From: Voacanga thouarsii
Taxonomy: Eukaryota; Streptophyta; Magnoliopsida; Gentianales; Apocynaceae
Assembly (NCBI GenBank): GCA_026120185.1
Contig: JANUWF010001783.1
Coordinates: 1,891,001-1,955,000, forward strand
Reading direction: 5' to 3'
Length of the DNA stretch: 64,000 nt
The position numbers and the translations under genes are program-made. The notes under the pieces were generated by a model. The model ran no database searches. It had not been told where the DNA came from and saw only the letters and a list, made by a program, of their open reading frames with translations. Shown one piece after another: positions 1 to 10,770 of this stretch (the stretch's first letter is position 1; each line of letters opens with the position of its first letter).

Positions 1-189
1 TAGCAACACGTTTTCAGTGGTGAAAACAGAGGTCGTTCTGGAACAACCGTGCCGGTATTGCAGGCCATGACGATGGTTAAAGTGTAATTGATTGTAGTGT
101 ATGCACTAAGTTAATCATGCATTTTATTATGTTTATAGGATTGAGATCCTATGGTGTTGCTGTTTTGGTAGACTAATGTTGCTTCCGTA
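1..189 (+). repeat. Fragment of a chromovirus-like LTR
   Basis: No ORF. A stretch at about 139-187 (ATAGGA...GATCCTATGGT...GACTAATGTTGCTTCCG) resembles about 22000-22050 in the solo LTR at 20882-22546, in the same orientation (ATAGGACTAATGTTCCTATGGT...GGACTAATGTTCCTTCCG). This suggests a related LTR cut off by the window start and by the element to its right. The right edge near 189 is approximate. Confidence 0.4.
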
Positions 190-597
190 AGATTTGAGTG
201 CATAAAAATCATACAATTTTAAATCCATCACTAGCCAACTTTTAATTAAAACATTAATCCCTAAATTACACATATGAGTAAGTATACTCATCGCAAGCAT
301 AGTGTAGGGAATTAACGAGTATCAATCCATAAGGAACAACTACCACTAGTTCCCTTTCTTTCATTGCCTAACCGACCCAATAAAGTGATAAGAGAACAAA
401 AAGGAAAATAAAGAAAAATATATACAACTCAAGGATGAAAGAATATGTAATTTAGACAAATATTCTTGAAGAAATGATCATGATTTACTTAGCAATTATA
501 ACAATCAATTATTATCTTGGCATCATAAAAGAATTAAAATAGAATCCAATCATTTCCCAAGTCATAGACTCACTATCTCATTATTAAATTAGCAGAT

Positions 598-2132
598 TGA
601 TAGGGGCTAAATTGGTCATACTTTGCTTAGTTATTTGAGGCTCTTTTGTAATACATTTTGTGCAATAACTAGTCATATTCTTTCATATTTGAGATTTTAC
701 CATTAGAAAGGTATTTTGGTCATTATTTCAGATTTTTGGGTAAAGCGAAGCAAAATCGTCGCGAAAATAGAGCAGAGGCGTGCCGGCTAGAGCCCTAGAA
801 CCAGCGCCGGCTGTACACTGGTTGCACAAACTTCAAAGCGATGGAAAAATTGTAGAAATAGAGTAGAACAGAACCTAAGCGGTGTCGGCTGTAAGACTGG
901 AACCGACGCCGGTTGAATTCTGGAACTTATGCGCACAATTCGAAAAAAAAATTGGTGAACAATAGAGAAGCAGAACACAGGTGGTGCCAGCTCCGAAAGA
1001 CCAAGGCGGCGCCAGCTGTGGTCTGTCTTTGAGGCGGTGCTGCGATCTTTCTATACGTTTTTGGAAATCTGAGGAGTTTTAGTATCTTCCAACTTCTACT
1101 CGGCCAAGAACTTTGTACCTGCGAGTTTAGGCACTTCTTTAGCCCATAAATAGATGAAAAACACAAGGCAAAAAAATGAGAATTCATTGATCATCATAGA
1201 AAATCACTCAGTCCAAGGAAGAATTCTTCAAGTTCAAGGAGGGTTGTACAAGAAGGTCTTCAAATGAAGAAGAAGAAGGCTTGTCTATGAGTGCTTTCTT
1301 TTACTTTGTCTTCTTTTTCTTGACAATGATTTGTTAATTGTTTTATTGTAATTTGACATTATTTTAGATATTCATAATTTTTAGAGTTATTTGATCTTTT
1401 GATTAATTTATTGTTCTTCTTGGTATTTAATTACTTGGGCGTATAACGAGATTAATTGGTTGTTTCTTTTCGTTAACTTGTTAGACCAAAGAGGTTGATA
1501 ATAGTTGCAATTGATTAATTTCATATTTATTGGCTGTTAACTTGCTAGACCAACAAGGTTAATTGTTGAGGATGAAGTAATTAAAGGTTAATTGATGTTT
1601 ACCAGACCAAGGATTCATTGATTAATTTCATGTTTTAAACTTGCTAGACCAAGGAAATTTAATCAAGGATTGTGCTTAATGCATCTTCTGGATGAATTAG
1701 TTGAGACAGACCAAGTGATGCTAACTTATCTAGAAGGTAGTAATTAGTTGAGATAGACCAAGTGATGCTAATTTACCTTAATCCTTTATGATGCCAAGAG
1801 AATGATTGGTTATGATAATGGTTAGGTACTTTGAGATCATGTTTGTCTACACAATGGTTTGAGTTGCATACTTCTCTATCCTTGACGTGTATATATTTCA
1901 ACTTTTGTTTTCTTTTGTTTCGATTTGGTTTTATCGAGTCGGTTAAACAATGAAAGAAGGGTAATGAATGTCTACTTGTTCCTTGAGGATCGACACTCGT
2001 TTGAACCCTATGCTCAGTTAATGATGAGTACGCTTGCTCATATGTGTGATTTGGGTTTAACATTTTAATTTAAACTTGATTGGGAATGTGCTTAGTTTTG
2101 TATGATTTTTATACCCAAGTCCGGACACATCA
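598..2132 (+). repeat. 5' LTR of A-NA (1535 bp)
   Basis: Starts TGATAGGGGC and ends CACATCA, followed one base later by the PBS region. Three internal landmarks: a GC-rich cluster of GGCGCCGGCT-like motifs (about 778-1018), a TATA-like ATAAATAGATG near 1145, and six AGACCAA motifs (1483-1762). In the first ~345 bp I count about 29 differences from the 3' LTR, nearly all transitions, so the insertion is not recent. Confidence 0.93.
1141..1157 (+). promoter_or_regulatory. TATA-like box of A-family LTR
   Basis: CCCATAAATAGATGAAA lies about 550 bp into the LTR. The same ATAAATAGATG is kept in every A-family LTR here (near 6173, 28438, 38029 and 63322) at the same relative place, always just after the GC-rich cluster. 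This fits the U3/R boundary of a plant LTR. The transcription start is inferred. Confidence 0.5.
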
Positions 2133-2138
2133 AGTTTT

Positions 2139-2156
2139 TGGCGCCGTTGCCGAGGA
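2139..2156 (+). promoter_or_regulatory. Primer binding site, tRNA-Asp type (A-NA)
   Basis: TGGCGCCGTTGCCGAGGA begins six bases after the LTR end. It matches the sequence complementary to the 3' end of plant tRNA-Asp (TGGCGCCGTTGCCGGGGA) except for one base. This PBS type is known from Athila-group elements. Confidence 0.9.
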
Positions 2157-3986
2157 ACAATAGCATGAAAGCTTGGATTTTGTTGATTTAACCATGTAAA
2201 TAAGTAAATATGTAAATATGTATATATGTATATATGTTCCTTGTATAAAGAAGTGCCATATTTTGTTGTTTGTATAATTGTATTTTACTTTCACTATATG
2301 TTATAAATATGTAAATAGAGAGATACATGTTAATAATAACTAACTTGTTTTTGTATGTTTGAATAAATTGTATATTTAGTTATTTAATTTTACTAACCCA
2401 CTGTTAATGTAGAATATGTGTAATAATAATATTTTTAATTTGTTGATTTTTACATCTATAATTTTGAGTCAATATTAACTCTTTTTATTTTCCGGTTTAG
2501 ACTTAAGCTAACACGATATTGGAGACGAACTATTTTATTAGTTGTTTCTTCATTTACAATTTTTACTTTTATTTTAATTTATGAATTCTTATTTTAAATG
2601 TATCGTGGTCATGCATTCAATTAGGATAGTGTTTAGTTGTTAAAAAAGAGAGAGAGAGAGAAAAAAAAGAAAAAACATTAGTGTATTGATTGGCAAAAGT
2701 ACATGCTCACATTGATGTTTTTGGTGAGACGTCATTAGAAGCATTAGTGAATTCTTTTGTTGCCAATATAAATTCATCTGTTTAGTAGCATGAAGAAGCT
2801 TCCCAACGATGGTGTGATCCAAGGAAACAATTAGTTAAGATTGTTGAGGAGACTCATGAGTTCATGCTAGCCCATACACTTAACAAGAGAATCTCCCAGG
2901 AAAGGGGAGATCCTATGAGGGACAACTGTCCAATGTGGGAAGGGGGTATTCAATTCTTCTCTATGTGCTAATAATCCAAATCTCTCTTTGTCACATGATT
3001 TCGTAAGTTCCTCTCTTTTCTTGGAGAATATGGGTTCAAATAATGATGTGTTGACTTTAGCATACTTCAATGAGTTGGATCTTTCAACACTATTTCGTAA
3101 GAAGTCCTTGGAGGATGGTGGAAATTTCTACCCTTCACCCCATTCAACGGGAGGTAACTTATTTTCTGTAGATGTGTCGAAAAGTAAGGATTTCCTGATC
3201 CCATTCTTAAGAACTCAATTGCTAAGTTTTAAGGAGAATTTTAATTGTAAAATTTTTTTTGAAGGGTTAATTGGTGAGTTCAAAGTTGATGCATCCTTTA
3301 GATACTATGTGCACTTATATGTTGGAAAAGATATTTATGTGTCTAAAGGAATGTTAGAAAATGAGGTTTATATGTTTTGCTAAGATAAATCGTTTTCATG
3401 AACCTTCCATTTTTCAAAATCCTCCATTCTTCATTCTACATTCGTTATGCCTATCTTCTATTTTGAACTTAATTTCTTTTCAAAAGGTTTGATGAGGAAG
3501 CATGATGGGTGTAAAGCGTTTTTGTTTTATTTTTATTATTTTAGTTTTTTTATTTAGTTTGTTTTCTTTTATTTAGGTATGTTTTTATTTTATTATTATT
3601 TTTCTTGTGCTTTTATTTGTGTTTTGTTTTATAGGCATAAAGTCCTTTTGGACAAGCCCTTCTCTTTGCCTCAAGCTTGGCCATCTATTGCAGCATTATT
3701 ACACTTGAGAAGTATTACTTAAACTTTCTATCCCTTTATTATTTTTGGTCCCTTTGGAGATGCTTTCTGGTGTTTATCTTTTGCCAAGGAGGACATTGTC
3801 CAATTTAAGTGTGGGGGAGTGGTTTGGTGATATCCTTTGTCCAAGTTTTTATCAATTATCTTGGTGTTTTCTTAGTGGTGAGCTACTTTAGAAAATTTTA
3901 GTTTAAAAGTTCTAAAAATTTAAAGATTTAGAAGAGTGAAACTTTTGGAGCTAATTTGGAATGGAAGTTTGTTTTTCTTATCTCTT
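2157..3986 (+). other. A-NA interior: leader plus sequence unrelated to gag-pol
   Basis: 2157 to about 2640 is a leader shared with A (30977 onward) and B+ (26947 onward). From about 2640 the sequence has no match to the gag-pol of A. It contains a purine tract (2647-2680), stop-rich codable stretches and the small ORF at 2988-3383. About 3540-3640 is T-rich. I see no known protein domain. Confidence 0.6.
2988..3383 (+). CDS. Hypothetical 131-residue ORF inside A-NA
   Basis: Open from ATG to TAA, 131 codons. The product starts MSHDFVSSSLF and ends VYMFC. I see no zinc knuckle, protease, RT or integrase motif, and no signal peptide or convincing membrane segment. Upstream, in another frame, an open stretch (about 2846-2960) precedes it, so this could be the tail of a longer frameshifted reading frame. 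It may be a residue of a captured host transcript, an ORF proper to the non-autonomous family, or chance. Low confidence that it is translated. Confidence 0.25.
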   Translation: MSHDFVSSSLFLENMGSNNDVLTLAYFNELDLSTLFRKKSLEDGGNFYPSPHSTGGNLFSVDVSKSKDFLIPFLRTQLLSFKENFNCKIFFEGLIGEFKVDASFRYYVHLYVGKDIYVSKGMLENEVYMFC

Positions 3987-4078
3987 CTCCTTTATATTTT
4001 TGGTCCCATGGTATTGTTTGTTATGGTTATATTTATTTGGCCATTGAGGACATTGTCCAGTTTAAGTGTGGGGGAGTA
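3787..4078 (+). repeat. Two internal PPT-like repeats in A-NA
   Basis: GAGGACATTGTCC followed by ARTTTAAGTGTGGGGGAG occurs at about 3787-3819 and again at 4046-4077. Each is preceded by a similar T-rich segment with TTTTTGGTCCC, so this is a diverged tandem duplication of roughly 260 bp spacing. The motif strongly resembles the true PPT region at 5591-5625. Confidence 0.7.
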
Positions 4079-4670
4079 GTTTGATTAACAAGTCTTCTAT
4101 ACATATTCTTTAGCCTTCTTGGGAGTAAACAATTTTTGGTGCGAAATTCTTCAAAATTTTCTGATTTTATGGAGATTTCAAACTGTATTTTTTATGCATG
4201 TCTTTATGATAGATTATAGAGCATATGTTCTAGATCATTTATGGCTTATACATGACTTTTTGCACTCACTTGGACAAAGTAGTTCTTGATCAAATGCTTT
4301 GCATTATTCTTAAACCTGTTTTATCTCTAAAATTCATGGAGCATTCTAGAACTTACTTGAATACCTCTCGAGGCGAAATAAGAAAGGCAATCTGATTTAA
4401 CTTAGGGATGATGGTAATAGGCCTTCTTTAGATAGCTTGAGTTTTTCAAGCCTACCTATTGTTATATTATCCCTAGTGCCTATTTTGAGCCTAAATTGGT
4501 GATCTCTTTCTTTAAAACCCGTCACGATATTTTGTCCATTACTTGTGCTAAGAATTTGTGTAATTTTCCAAATCTTTATGCTCTTGAAGGATGAAAGTAT
4601 ATGTATGTTGAGAAAAAAATGCAAGGATAGAGATCATGACTTGTTACTTTTAGTCATGGATCAATTATAA

Positions 4671-5065
4671 GTGGAGCTAGGAAAAGAAATGAAGTAGAAT
4701 GGAAGAAAGAAGTTGAAAAAAATTGAGAAAGAAAAGAATGTTACGCTGAAAAAGATGAGAAAGAAGAAAAGAAACGAGAGGAATTGAAAAGAGAAAACGA
4801 CAAGCTGCTAGAAAGAAAAGTGAAGAAAAAGAAAAGAACAGCAGCAGTGAAAACAAAAGAGGAATAAAAGAAGAGATAATTGAAAGAGAATCAAAAGAAA
4901 ATTGAAAAAGAAAAGAAAAAAAAAGAGCGAAAAGATCACAAAAGGAATGGTGAGTGAACTGTAAAAGTGAGTTCTTATAAAACACTTGACACCATCGCTG
5001 GAAAATTGAGTGAACTTGTGAGGAAAAGAGTTATTGAAAAGAAGAGGTGAAAGAAAAAAAAGAAC
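4671..5065 (+). repeat. GA-rich polypurine tract, A-NA 3' interior
   Basis: About 390 bp almost free of C and poor in T on the plus strand, built from AGAAAG/AAAAGAA-type words. A matching tract lies at 36593-36930 in element A. The minus-strand Phe/Leu/Ser-rich ORF here (4677-4985) is a composition artefact, not a gene. Confidence 0.65.
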
Positions 5066-5589
5066 AATGCAGGATTTGCTTGAAGTGCATAAAGGTTGTT
5101 ATATAAGGTTGTGGTTTGAGTGATTCTTGGAATAGGAGAGCAAGAAGAGTTGAGAATTATAGGTTTATTTTGGTTACCCTTTTCTTGCTTACTCTCAGTT
5201 TTTCTTTGACTTTTGATTTTCCTATATCCTTCGTTTGCTAAGCTACATTACAAACCTTTAGCCTTACATTACAAATTTAAAAGTCCTACTTAATCTAAAT
5301 AGAATCATGATATGTCTCGGATTAGTGGAGAGAGTGTATGAAAAGTAAGCATATGGAATATATATTCTTTTTGAACTGACTTCTTTCCAATGGTTTGAGA
5401 ATATTGTGAAATATTGAGATGGTTCTACTAAGTCATTTATCACTACATAAGTCTTGCATTGGCTGTGAAAGATTTAGTATCATATGTTTCATGTTCATGA
5501 ATAAAGAAAGCATTGAAGATATGGTTTTGGAATTGATTGAGTGATTTGATTAAAATCTTGTGTTTTTCCTACTTGTTCTTGATATTTTG

Positions 5590-5625
5590 CTTGAGGACAA
5601 GCAAAGAGTTAAGTGTGGGAGAATT
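5590..5625 (+). promoter_or_regulatory. Polypurine tract of A-NA
   Basis: TTGAGGACAAGCAAAG leads into TTAAGTGTGGGAGAATT directly before the 3' LTR start TGATAGGGG. It is the expected plus-strand primer site in this lineage. Confidence 0.85.
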
Positions 5626-7158
5626 TGATAGGGGCTAAATTGGTCATACTTTGCTTAGTTATTTGAGGCTCTTTTGTAATACATTTTTCGCAATAACTAG
5701 TCATATTCTTTCATATTTGAGATTTTACCATTGGAAAGGTATTTTGGTCATTATTTCAGATTTTTGGGCAAAACGAAGCAAAACCGTCGCGAAACAGAGT
5801 AGAGGCGGTGCCAGCTAGAGCCCTAGAACTGGCACCGGCTGTACACTGGTTGCACAAACTTCAAAGAAATGGAAAAACTGTAGAAACAGAGTAGAATAGA
5901 ACCTAAGCGGCGCCGGCTGTAAGGCTGGAATCAGCACCGGCTAAATTCTGGAACTTATGCGCTCAATTCGGAAAAAAATCGACGAACGATAGAGAAGCAT
6001 AACACAGGTGGCGCCGGCTCCGAAGGACCAAGGCGGCGCCAGTTGTGGTTTGTCCTTGAGGCGGTGCTGCGATCTTTCTACACGTTTTTGGAAATTTGAG
6101 GAGTTTTAGTATCTTCCAACTTCTACTAGTCCAAAAACTTTGTACCTACGAGTTTAGGAACTTCTTTAGCTTATAAATAGATGAAAAACACAAGGAAAAA
6201 AAGGAGAATTCATTGATCATCATAGAAAATCACTCAGTCCAAGGAAGAATTCTTCAAGTTCAAGGAGGGTTATACAAGAAGGTCTTCAAAGGAAGAAGAA
6301 GGAGGCTTATCTATGAGTGCTTTCTTTTACTTTGTCTTCTTTTTCTTGACAATGATATGTTAATTGTTTTATTGTAATTTGACATTATTTTAGATATTCA
6401 TGATTTTTAGAGTTATTTGATCTTTTGATTAATTTATTGTTCTTCTTGGTATTTAATTACTTGGGCGTATGACGAGATTAATTGGTTGTTTCTTTTCGTT
6501 AACTTGCTAGACTAAAGAGGTTGATGGTAGTTGCAATTGATTAATTTCATATTTATTGGCTGTTAACTTGCTAGACCAAAGAGGTTAATTGTTGAGGATA
6601 GAGTAATTAAAGGTTAATTGATGTTTGCCAGACCAAGGATTCATTGATTAATTTCATGTTTTAAACTTGCTAGACCAAGGAAATTTAATCAAGGATTGTG
6701 CTTAATGCATCTTCTGGATGAATTAGTTGAGATAGACCAAGTGATGCTACCTTATCTAGAAGGTAGTAATTAGTTGAGATAGACCAAGTGATGCTAATTT
6801 ACCTTAATCCTTTATGATGCCAAGAGAATGATTGGTTATGATAATGGTTAGGTACTTTGAGATCATGTTTTTCTACACAATGGTTTGAGTTGCATACTTC
6901 TCCATCCTTGACGCGTATATATTTCAATTTTTGTTTTCTTTTGTTTCGGTTTGGTTTTATCCAGTCAGTTAAACAATGAAAGAAGGGTAATTAATGTCTA
7001 CTTGTTCCTTGAGGATTGACACTCGTTTGAACCCTATGCTCAGTTAATGATGAGTACGCTTGCTCATATGTGTGATTTGGATTTAACATTTTAATTTAAA
7101 CTTGATTGGGAATGTGCTTAGTTTTGTATGATTTTTATACCCAAGTCCGGACACATCA
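5626..7158 (+). repeat. 3' LTR of A-NA (1533 bp)
   Basis: Direct copy of 598-2132, from TGATAGGGGC to CACATCA, followed by the TSD CAGAT (7159-7163). Repeats the GC motif cluster (about 5810-6055), the TATA-like box (near 6173) and the AGACCAA series (about 6520-6790). Confidence 0.93.
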
Positions 7159-8073
7159 CAGATATCCTAATCAAACTAACATAACCAAAAGATGCATAAA
7201 ACTCCCCCCTCAATAATTATCCCTATACTCTTGGTGATAATAAATATGAAATTAGCTAATAACCCTAAACTCTTGGTGAAATCAACTAACCTTAATCACC
7301 TTACTTCTTTGTTCTTAACTTCGTTTCCCAAGTCCGTTAAGAGATAACAAATATGAAATCAATGAAATTAAATCAACTTCTAACATTGTTTCCCAAGTTA
7401 ATTAGAAGCAAATCTAAATTCATCAATTCTTCAATAATAACAAGTAATCAAATATCAAGAATAATAATAAACTGATCAAATAGCCCAATTAACCTAAAAA
7501 AATCATGCATCCCAAAATAATTTCAAATTATTGTGAACAAATTAATCATATCATTGTACTAGAAAAAGAAAACAAAGGTAAAAGAAAGAATTGATAGATA
7601 AGCCCCCTAGTTCTTCTTTGAAGACCTTCTTGAATAATGTCCCTTTAGTGATGAATCTTTTCTTCAATAATTAATTGGCAGCTTTGATCCTTGGATTCAT
7701 ATGTTTCTCTTGTGTTTTCTTTGCTTAAATAGGCTCCCAAGATACTAAAAATCATTCCCTAAGAGTTCTAGGCCATTGGCCTAGCCCCTTCGGCTGTGCC
7801 TTGGTTGCCCAACGATGCTATGTTTTTTTGGATTTTCCCTTGTTTCCAGACTAGGGCTGGCGTCAGCTCCAGGGGACATGGCTGGTGCTAGCTGTGCACT
7901 AGTATGATGATGGATTTTTGCCTTTCTTTCCTTCAGATCTGCATAAAAACACCACAATACATTTTTAAAGGCAAACTATCAAATATGAAGGAATATGACT
8001 ATTTATTACATCAAATGTATCACAAAATAATTTCAAATAACTAGAAAATTATTGATGAATTTAGCCCCTATCA

Positions 8074-9387
8074 TATTCCCTCACACTTGAATATTTGATT
8101 ATCCTCAAGCAACGTACTCAAAACATGGTAAACTTTCAAAAAAATTTGTCTATAACAAAGCTATAATTCTTCTTCAAACTTTAGATATGATCTTGTTATT
8201 CTTTCAACCCTTTGAAAACATTTGCAAATTCAAGCATTAGATCAAACATATTAAGGCCTTTGAAGTCAAGTTAAGCAAGTTTATACTTTTGTCTTAGAAA
8301 ATTATTTCACCCTTCAAGCAAAAAATATAAATAATATGAATCATACAAGTTATGCTATCTAACTAATTCAAGTATTATAAACTCAAAAATTGCAGAACTT
8401 AAGTAATGATATAAGAAAAATACTCCACTCTTTTTCTCCAATGACTTATGGAATTAATAACCTCAGGTGAATGAATTTCTCTTCACGCACCGTATTAGCC
8501 CCCTTATAATCATTATACATTTTTTCATCATTTTTTTAAATATTTTTCTTTCTTTGCTCATTCTTACCTTTTTGCTTTTAGGATAGCTTCAAGAGAGCGT
8601 ACCGAACAATACTTGCTACTTCTCTCCATATTAACCTACTTTTCAGCAAAAGGTCTTCAATAAAAAAAAAAAAAAATGAGAGCATTTTTTTTCAACTCAC
8701 ATAACAATGAATTGTTTCACTCATTTTTGTTTTCTAACTTCCTCACATTCCTTCTTCATCACTAAAAATCAAGCAAATTTTTAAATCCATAATACAAGAA
8801 TTAGTCAACAACTTTTCTTATATCATCACATCATCCACATTCAATCTAGATAAGTAAAATAACAATCTAACACCAATGTATAACCAAGATTAAATTAAAT
8901 TATCAAGACTTAACATATCCAATCCTAATAGACCAATTCACTATTAATAAAAATCTAACCAATTTGAATGACAAAAATAATATCCTAAGTAAGAAAGATA
9001 ATCACAACCTCATTATAAATCAAAGAAATTAAAACCAAATTTCAAAAAAAATAACCTAAAACTAGAATATATAGAATATATTTCCAATTCTATATACTCT
9101 CCCACACTTAAACTAGAAATTGTCCGCAATGGCCAAAAATAGAACAAAGAAAGCAAAGCCAATGGACCAAAATAAATAGATGGGAGAAGGATAAGAAAAG
9201 AAAATACTTCCATAGCTTAGGAGTTGCCTCAAGATAAGAGAAGCCAACACAAGAAGCATTGTTGAATGTACCTAAAAATAAAACAAAAGACACAAAACAA
9301 AGCATAAAACTAGAAAAGGAAAATTAACTAACACGAAACACTACAATAGAAAGAAAAAGAATCGAGAAAGATAAAAGGAAAAAGAGG
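8074..9387 (-). other. E1 3' interior: PPT and untranslated region
   Basis: On the minus strand the true PPT (TTCAAGTGTGAGGGAATA, complement of about 8074-8091) abuts the 3' LTR. A second PPT-like block, GGCCATTGCGGACAA...TTTAAGTGTGGGAGAG, lies at 9099-9137, matching those in A and A-NA. The rest is T/C- or A-rich and without coding potential; minus-strand ORFs at 9013-9305 are low-complexity. Confidence 0.6.
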
Positions 9388-10770
9388 TCATGAATCATGG
9401 AGGGTGACATCGAGAAGCTCTAAAGTGCTAAGCTTTTCACCCAAGTATGGCTTAATTTAACTTCTATTCACTTTAAAGTTCCCCTTAGTTGGGTGAAAAA
9501 CCTCAATAACCTCAAATAGACAAACTCTATGTACTTCATATGGCCCCGACCACCTTAATTTTAACTTACCCAGAAAACATCTGAGCCTAGAAGTGAACAA
9601 TAACACATTTTCCCCTTCTTTGAACTCTTGGGGGAATGAATGTGCCTACCATGCCATTGTTTCATCTTATCCTTGTAAATTTCTAGAATTAGTGTAGGCA
9701 TTATTACACCACTCCAACTCGGTCAACTAAAGTAATCTCCATTGTCCTGCAAGCTGAAAATCAAAATTGACAAGTTTAATTGCCCAATGAGCCCTGTGCT
9801 CTATTTTCACAGGCAGATGACAAGACTTCCCATCCAATCTATAGGGGATCATACCAGTAGGAGTTTTGAAAACAGTCCTATAAGCCTAAAGAGTGTCGTC
9901 CAATTTCAAACTCTAATCCTTTCTTATATGATTAACCACTTTTTCTAAACTTCTTTTTAGCTCTCTATTTACCACCTCAACTTAGCCATTGGTTTGAGGA
10001 TGATAAGGGGTAGCAAACTTATGGGTAACACCTAAGTGTTTAAGAATCTTTTTCATTTTGCTATTACAAAAGTGGGTTCTCTTATCACTAATGAGTACTT
10101 TAGGTACACCAAACCAAGTAAAAAGCTTTTTAAGGAATTTAACTACAACCCGTGAGCCGTTAGTGGGCAAAGCTTGTGCCTCAACTAACTTAGACACATA
10201 ATCAACCGCAACCAAGATGTATTTGTTACCCAAAGAATTAGTAAAATGGCCCATGAAATCTATCCCCCAACAATCAAATATTTCACAAGTTTGAAAAATT
10301 TGCAATGGCATCTCATTAGATTTAGAAATATTACCTGTATATTGACACGTATCACAATTTTGAACAAATCTATAGGAGTCCTTAAAAAGTTTTGGCTAAT
10401 AGAATCTAGACTCAAGCACATTTCTTGTAGTGTTGTTAGCTTAGTAGTGGCCTCTCGCGGGTCCTTTATGACAATGTCTTAAAATGTTTGTACTTTTCTC
10501 AAGATCCACACACTTTCAAATAATTTGATCCATGCAACACTTGAACAAATAAGGATCTTCCTAAAAATAACACTTTACTTCGAAGAGGAATTTCTTCTTT
10601 TGTTGCAATGTGAAATCCTTAGGAATAATTCCTGCAACCAAGTAGTTAGCAAAATCCGCAAACCAAGGAGTTTGAGAAATCTTACCATTAACGATTAGAA
10701 GTTGTTTATCCGAGAAGGTGTCATTGATGTCTTTTTCCACCAATAGTTCCAAGTTAGAGTTTTCCAATAT
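9388..10770 (-). pseudogene. Integrase remnant of E1 (Athila-like Ty3-gypsy)
   Basis: Minus-strand reading gives the linker before integrase (10767-10561), a zinc-finger region with HCH..., GH and C-x2-C (CDTC, about 10340-10530, with stops), then the catalytic core at 10311-9982. There GIDF carries the first Asp and SDKRTHFCN the second, and the NRELK Glu lies past a stop near 9981. The C-terminal GPYEV motif (about 9540) and a tail ending LLDVTLHDS at a TGA (9388-9390) follow. No chromodomain, as in Athila/Tat. The zinc finger is single here, unlike in element A. Multiple stops make it inactive. Confidence 0.85.

Larger units (their letters stand above)
598..7158 (+). mobile_element. Complete non-autonomous Athila/Tat-like LTR retrotransposon (A-NA)
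   Basis: Two directly repeated LTRs (598-2132 and 5626-7158) flank a 3.5 kb interior with a tRNA-Asp PBS and a PPT but no recognisable gag or pol. A perfect 5-bp target-site duplication CAGAT lies at 593-597 and 7159-7163. LTR length, leader and 3' interior match element A (27893-39013), but the middle (about 2640-3980) is unrelated to gag-pol. By family knowledge it must be copied and integrated by proteins of an autonomous relative. It interrupts the E1 LTR. Confidence 0.93.
190..8073 (-). repeat. 3' LTR of minus-strand Athila-like element E1, split by A-NA
   Basis: Read on the minus strand, the LTR starts TGATAGGGGCTAAATT at 8073, directly after the PPT AAGTGTGAGGGAATA. It runs to 7164, resumes at 597 beyond the A-NA insertion and fades out near 190. 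About 1.3 kb in total. Segment 200-597 aligns well with the reverse complement of the 3' part of the B+ LTR (26400-26840), so E1 is close to family B. The distal end near 190 is eroded and I could not identify a TSD. Confidence 0.65.

Noticed and set aside
2139..2156. tRNA gene
   Set aside because: Only an 18-base tRNA-complementary primer site; no cloverleaf around it. The same holds at 12694, 15326, 26847, 26929, 30959, 40332 and 56371.
4677..4985. 102-residue Phe/Leu/Ser-rich minus-strand ORF
   Set aside because: It is the complement of the GA-rich tract; composition explains the open frame.
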